Source: Candidatus Omnitrophota bacterium (GTDB lineage Bacteria; Omnitrophota; Gorgyraeia; 2-02-FULL-51-18; JAGOUK01). Taken from it: a stretch of 8,249 bases of DNA. Both the position numbers and the translations under genes were made by a program. The notes below the pieces were generated by a model. It was not told the DNA's origin. It worked only from the letters and a program-made list of their open reading frames with translations, and did not search any database. This document shows, in pieces, positions 5,482 through 8,249 of this stretch (position 1 is its first letter; each line of letters starts with the position of its first letter). The stretch spans positions 1 to 8,249 of the forward strand of contig JADGBA010000053.1 of the NCBI GenBank assembly GCA_015231685.1. The letters run 5' to 3'.

Positions 5482-6066
5482 TTAAACCCGGCGCCCTTCA
5501 CAATACCGTACATCTTCCGCGGGAAGCCCGTCTTCACTGAAATACCGCGTCACACCATGGCGGACACCGTCCGCAAACTGGGCGATGGCCCGGATGCGCC
5601 CGTTCAAATAAAAAAGAATCGCCTCACCCTCCAGCTTCCCGTCCTCGTAATTCCATTCGGCCCTGACCGAACCGTCCTCAAAATAATCCACCGCCCGGCC
5701 TGATTCCCGGTTTCGCCTGAAACGCACAAGCCTTCTAAGAGTACCGTTCTCGTAATAAAAACGGCCGGGTCCTTCAAGCGCGTCCTTCGAATATCGCAGT
5801 TCGGACTCCACGCTCCCGCTATCATAGTAGGTCCGAAAAACACCCTCAAGCCGGCCGTCTACAAAGGGGCTTTCGCCCTTGAGATGTCCGTCGGGGTAAT
5901 AGCTGCGGGTCAGTCCGTGCTGTTTGCCGTCGACGTAACGGCGTTCCCATTCGACGGAACCCTGATCGTGGTAGGTCGTCATAATCCCCACAGAATCCGC
6001 GGACGCCGGACTCAAAAACAGAAGCGCAGCAAATCCGGTCGCCACGGCGTCCCGGACCGCGGTCAC
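5482..6066 (-). CDS. Exported MORN-repeat protein (YwqK/COG2849-like)
   Basis: This 194-residue protein has a signal peptide (hydrophobic 9-18, likely cleavage PASA|DS after residue 23) and then about seven repeats. The repeats have an exact 24-residue period, each ending in Gly at 51, 75, 99, 123, 147 and 171, with a core like Y-x-x-G-x-(L/V)-x-x-E and (D/E)GKLEG. This matches MORN_2 repeats of the family often labelled YwqK antitoxin, although that label says little about function. No lipobox or membrane anchor is seen, so it is probably periplasmic or secreted. The start GTG 6066 overlaps the LOG stop as GTGA (four bases), which indicates coupling. The stop lies three bases before the TTG of the glycosyltransferase gene. 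MORN repeats are usually scaffolds contacting membranes or partners; the partner here is unknown. Confidence 0.85.
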   Translation of the reverse strand: MTAVRDAVATGFAALLFLSPASADSVGIMTTYHDQGSVEWERRYVDGKQHGLTRSYYPDGHLKGESPFVDGRLEGVFRTYYDSGSVESELRYSKDALEGPGRFYYENGTLRRLVRFRRNRESGRAVDYFEDGSVRAEWNYEDGKLEGEAILFYLNGRIRAIAQFADGVRHGVTRYFSEDGLPAEDVRYCEGRRV

Positions 6067-7103
6067 GCCGTCTCCCGGCCGTTCAGCACCTCAATCAGCG
6101 CGTGAAGACGTTGATATTTTTCCCGGTCAAAGCGAAACACCAACCGTTCCAGGGACGGGTCTTTGTCGTCATCTTCGGAGAAATCTTTCATCCTCTCAAA
6201 AGTCCCTTCCTTAAGAATGTCCCCGAAACGGCCATGCAATCGTTTCAGTTCCGGGGCGGACAGACGCCGCCTCAAACGGATCAGGTAACGGTCGCGCAGG
6301 AATCTGGAGGAATGATAGTTGGAATAAAAACCGGTCAGCTCGCCAACAGCAGTCCCGACATCCTGAGTGTGACGCACCAGCTCCAAATCCCCCACGGAGA
6401 TCTGCCCCCCGTCCTCCATGGTACTTTTGAGTGTTTCCAGAATGGACTTCCAGTACCGGCTCTTGGGGTGGTCCACAAGAACAATCGGCCGGGGTTTGGC
6501 CTTCCCGGTCTGCACCAGTGTCAGCGACTCAAACCACTCGTCAAACGTCCCGAACCCTCCCGGAAAAAGTACCGTTGCCGCGGATTCTTTGAGGAACATG
6601 AGCTTGCGAGTAAAAAAATACTTAAAATTCATCAGCTTCTTGTTGTCACGTATGACCGGATTCGCCGATTGTTCGAACGGCAGGGCGATATTCAGCCCGA
6701 AGCTCGAGCGGGCTCCGGCGCCGACCATGGCGGCTTCCATAATCCCGCTGGCGCCGCCCGTAATCACCATCCATCCTTTGCGGGCGAGTTCGCGTCCGAA
6801 GGCTTTGGCCATCCGGTAATCCGGATGGCGCGGGGACGTTCTTGCGGAGCCGAACACCGCGGCTTTGGGAACCTTGTAATATTCCTTAAAGATGCGAAAC
6901 GCGTGCCGCAACTCCTTGAATGCGGTATTCAGCAGTCTAAGTTCAACAATATCAAAACGCGCTTCACGAATCTTCTCCAGGCTCCAAAGCAGGTCCTGAT
7001 AAATCCGCTGCTCGGGACTCCCGTCATGTTCGCCACGAAGGATTCCCAGAAGGTCCTTTTCGATCGCGTCCAGATTTTTGTGAAGGGGCCGCCGCTCTGC
7101 CAT
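6063..7103 (-). CDS. LOG-family (TIGR00730/lysine-decarboxylase-like) nucleotide-binding protein with long extensions
   Basis: This 346-residue cytoplasmic protein has a central LOG Rossmann domain (about 79-260). Seen are AAVFGSART (81-89), VITGGASGIMEAA (113-125), FTRKLMFL (164-171) with the family Arg, and PGGFGTFDEW (181-190), the PGGxGTxxE signature with Glu189. LOG enzymes hydrolyse nucleoside 5'-monophosphates of the cytokinin type or purine monophosphates, releasing ribose 5-phosphate; many bacterial members have unknown substrates. The usual length is 180-250, so the N-terminal helical stretch of about 78 residues and the charged C-terminal region (about 262-346, RLRRRLSAPELKRL, EDDDKDPSLE) are extra. 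The ATG at 7103 follows the pilZ stop by six bases with no clear ribosome site, again suggesting coupling. The lysine decarboxylase name sometimes used is misleading. Confidence 0.92.
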   Translation of the reverse strand: MAERRPLHKNLDAIEKDLLGILRGEHDGSPEQRIYQDLLWSLEKIREARFDIVELRLLNTAFKELRHAFRIFKEYYKVPKAAVFGSARTSPRHPDYRMAKAFGRELARKGWMVITGGASGIMEAAMVGAGARSSFGLNIALPFEQSANPVIRDNKKLMNFKYFFTRKLMFLKESAATVLFPGGFGTFDEWFESLTLVQTGKAKPRPIVLVDHPKSRYWKSILETLKSTMEDGGQISVGDLELVRHTQDVGTAVGELTGFYSNYHSSRFLRDRYLIRLRRRLSAPELKRLHGRFGDILKEGTFERMKDFSEDDDKDPSLERLVFRFDREKYQRLHALIEVLNGRETA

Positions 7104-7109
7104 CAGAAA

Positions 7110-7499
7110 TTAAACCGAACCTCTTCCCGGCTCCGAAGAACGGACAAAGCGTTCGATCTCTGCTTTATCCGCGTCGGAGAGCGAAGTGAAGAGAAGGCCC
7201 GCGTAATGCAGGCCCGAAAAGGGCGCCGGCTCATAACGCACCACCTGAGCGAGTTGGTGGATTTCGTGTCCGTCCGGACGCAATTTGAAGCGAATGTCCA
7301 AAAGCGTCTTGACCGTAAATTTCTCTGAGGTCCGGATCAGCATGCCCGACGCCGAAAAATTCACAGTCGAAGCAACACATTCGTTCTCCGCAAAATCCCC
7401 CAGATCATTTTGCGGATCAATCCGCCGATAGCGGATCAGGATCGTCTCGTAGGACCGCGGATGGCGCCGAGGGCCGGATGCGTTCGCGTCAGGCATCAT
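7110..7499 (-). CDS. PilZ-domain protein, probable c-di-GMP receptor
   Basis: This small cytoplasmic protein of 129 residues is essentially a single PilZ domain. The c-di-GMP motifs are present: RxxxR as RRHPR (11-15) and (D/N)xSxxG as NFSASG (47-52). They are followed by the beta-barrel strands MLIRTSEKF, LLDIRFKL, QVVRYE and HYAGLLFTSLSDADKAEIERFV, a normal PilZ ending. Binding of cyclic di-GMP is therefore likely; output is unknown because there is no partner domain. The start has two adjacent ATGs (7499, 7496); the nearest ribosome-like GGAG is 14 bases away. It is the first gene of the operon, 79 bases after the C-terminal malQ half, behind a strong promoter. Its position suggests that downstream envelope genes are made together with a second-messenger sensor, which is inference. 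Confidence 0.88.
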   Translation of the reverse strand: MMPDANASGPRRHPRSYETILIRYRRIDPQNDLGDFAENECVASTVNFSASGMLIRTSEKFTVKTLLDIRFKLRPDGHEIHQLAQVVRYEPAPFSGLHYAGLLFTSLSDADKAEIERFVRSSEPGRGSV

Positions 7500-7537
7500 A
7501 CTTATGTCCGAATCTCCAAAACAGTCTCATGCCGTCC

Positions 7538-7566
7538 AGTATAAAGAGAAGCTCCTGTCGTGGCAA
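7538..7566 (-). promoter_or_regulatory. Sigma-70-type promoter for the pilZ-to-bax operon
   Basis: On the minus strand TTGCCA (7566-7561) and TATACT (7543-7538) are exactly 17 bases apart. Transcription would begin near 7531, leaving a leader of about 30 bases before the pilZ ATG. It lies in the 79-base gap after the malQ C-terminal half and is the best promoter-like match I found in the window. Confidence 0.65.
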
Positions 7567-7578
7567 GAAGGGTGGACT

Positions 7579-8249
7579 TCAACGTCCGGCCTCACGATTC
7601 AACGCGGCGATTTGCCGGTTGGACGGAAGCGTCATCATTGACTCCAGAGAAACCGGAGAAACCCACGACCAATTGTTTGAACTCACGGTTCCCGGCCGGT
7701 TCACCGGTGTGGACGAGGAACGGATAAACCGCGGCGCTTCAAGAGCCATCCAGTCGTGAATCAGCTGAATACTGAAGATGGATGACGCGGAATGGATCTT
7801 ACGAAGCACCGCTTCCGCGACTCGCGCGGGACGAGCGGACTCGCCCGGCTTCAAACGCAGGTAGCGGCGAAACACGCCGGCTTCATCCGATTTCAGGGAG
7901 GTCCACCAGGATAAAACAGGCGACATATCATGTGTTGAAGCTGTCGCGATCGAGCAGTGCCGGTATTCTTCGGGTTCACAGATCCGTATCCGGCCGCCGG
8001 TTCGCGATGACATCCAGCGCTGAATCTCGGTTCCCGGAATCCCGTAACGCCTCAGTGTTTTTCCTGAGCAGGCCGGAACCACACCCAAATCCTCCGCGCA
8101 CGGCAGCATATCGGTTCCCTCGACCGTCGCCGTGAGAATGACGCTCCCGTGATGCTCCCAAAACGCCTCTTGGGGAGGGTCAAAAACACCGTTTTTTCCC
8201 CCATTCCTCGTTGGTTCCGCCGAGCGACTTGGCCAGATCCGGAACATCC
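7579..8249 (-). CDS. malQ: 4-alpha-glucanotransferase (GH77), C-terminal half, inverted relative to its N-terminal half
   Basis: This frame, open to the right edge, gives 222 residues from MFRIWPS to NREAGR. It is GH77 C-terminal sequence: GKNGVFDPP, TDMLPCAEDLGVVP with the acid/base Glu (position 52 of the fragment), YGIPGTEIQRWM, ATASTHDMS with the third catalytic Asp (107), SWW, and the typical end PVNRPGTVSSNNWSW. Family proteins run FRIDH-x-VG-(L/M)-FRIWP, so this begins exactly where the plus-strand fragment at 1971-2919 stops. Joining them gives 539 residues with Asp313, Glu369 and Asp424, a normal length and catalytic spacing. The STHDM form instead of HDT resembles divergent, DPE2-like members. 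The internal Met is not a natural start. The stop TGA at 7581-7579 is authentic by family end. Confidence 0.9.
   Translation of the reverse strand, partial: MFRIWPSRSAEPTRNGGKNGVFDPPQEAFWEHHGSVILTATVEGTDMLPCAEDLGVVPACSGKTLRRYGIPGTEIQRWMSSRTGGRIRICEPEEYRHCSIATASTHDMSPVLSWWTSLKSDEAGVFRRYLRLKPGESARPARVAEAVLRKIHSASSIFSIQLIHDWMALEAPRFIRSSSTPVNRPGTVSSNNWSWVSPVSLESMMTLPSNRQIAALNREAGR

Noticed and set aside
5482..6066. Toxin-antitoxin system suggested by the YwqK antitoxin family label
   Set aside because: No toxin partner is adjacent and the protein carries a signal peptide; the family name is inherited and not functional evidence here.
6102..7328. Long plus-strand open frame of 408 codons opposite the LOG gene
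   Set aside because: It is antisense to a protein with clear LOG motifs and to part of pilZ; its translation shows no recognisable domain and it has no ribosome site or operon context.
2910..8249. Site-specific invertible element with flanking inverted repeats
   Set aside because: Reading inward from 2920 and from 8249 shows only scattered shared bases (such as CCGGA at different offsets), no true inverted repeat, and no recombinase gene is present. The outer right flank is not visible, so this is not fully excluded.

Overview
The window (8,249 bases, moderately GC-rich) reads as a bacterial chromosomal contig. Signal peptides, an AmtB/P-II pair and a PilZ protein suit a Gram-negative-type bacterium. 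The P-II and amylomaltase resemble variants I associate with PVC/Omnitrophota-like and deltaproteobacterial lineages, but that taxonomic guess is weak. There are no RNA genes, insertion sequences or CRISPR arrays. Genes are packed tightly and several use GTG or TTG starts.

Layout: 1-91 is the end of an unidentified plus-strand gene. It converges on a minus-strand ammonium operon, amtB (1807-473) followed by a P-II gene (443-99). A 163-base divergent region with promoter-like elements and an inverted repeat separates amtB from plus-strand malQ (4-alpha-glucanotransferase, GH77). malQ keeps family sequence only to base 2919; the frame then runs antisense through the start of a small TM-helix/MscS-related channel gene (3115-2909, also truncated). 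A strong hairpin terminator (3241-3280) follows. Beyond it lies a compact minus-strand operon, in transcription order: PilZ protein (7499-7110), extended LOG-family protein (7103-6063), exported 24-residue-repeat MORN protein (6066-5482), GtrA-GT2 glycosyltransferase fusion (5478-4330), short methylguanine-DNA methyltransferase (4343-4014) and Bax-inhibitor-1 family membrane protein (3998-3303). A good sigma-70-type promoter (TTGCCA-N17-TATACT) precedes pilZ.

The most striking point is that the missing C-terminal half of malQ lies at the far right end, on the opposite strand (8249-7579). Joining base 2919 to the reverse complement from base 8249 restores the GH77 frame exactly (…RIDHAV-G-MFRIWP…), giving a 539-residue enzyme with all three catalytic acids. 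The segment 2920-8249 is therefore inverted relative to an ancestral order malQ-pilZ-LOG-MORN-GT-MGMT-bax-mscS, all in one direction. The inversion cuts both malQ and the channel gene. Because the window ends exactly at the second breakpoint and I see no flanking inverted repeats, an assembly or amplification chimera is at least as likely as a biological inversion. This should be settled before either half-gene is interpreted.

Functionally, amtB and P-II form an ammonium uptake and nitrogen-sensing pair. malQ is a maltodextrin/glycogen enzyme. The PilZ-LOG-MORN-GtrA/GT2 set suggests, by inference only, c-di-GMP-responsive envelope glycan or surface functions, with the MGMT and Bax-inhibitor genes as trailing passengers.
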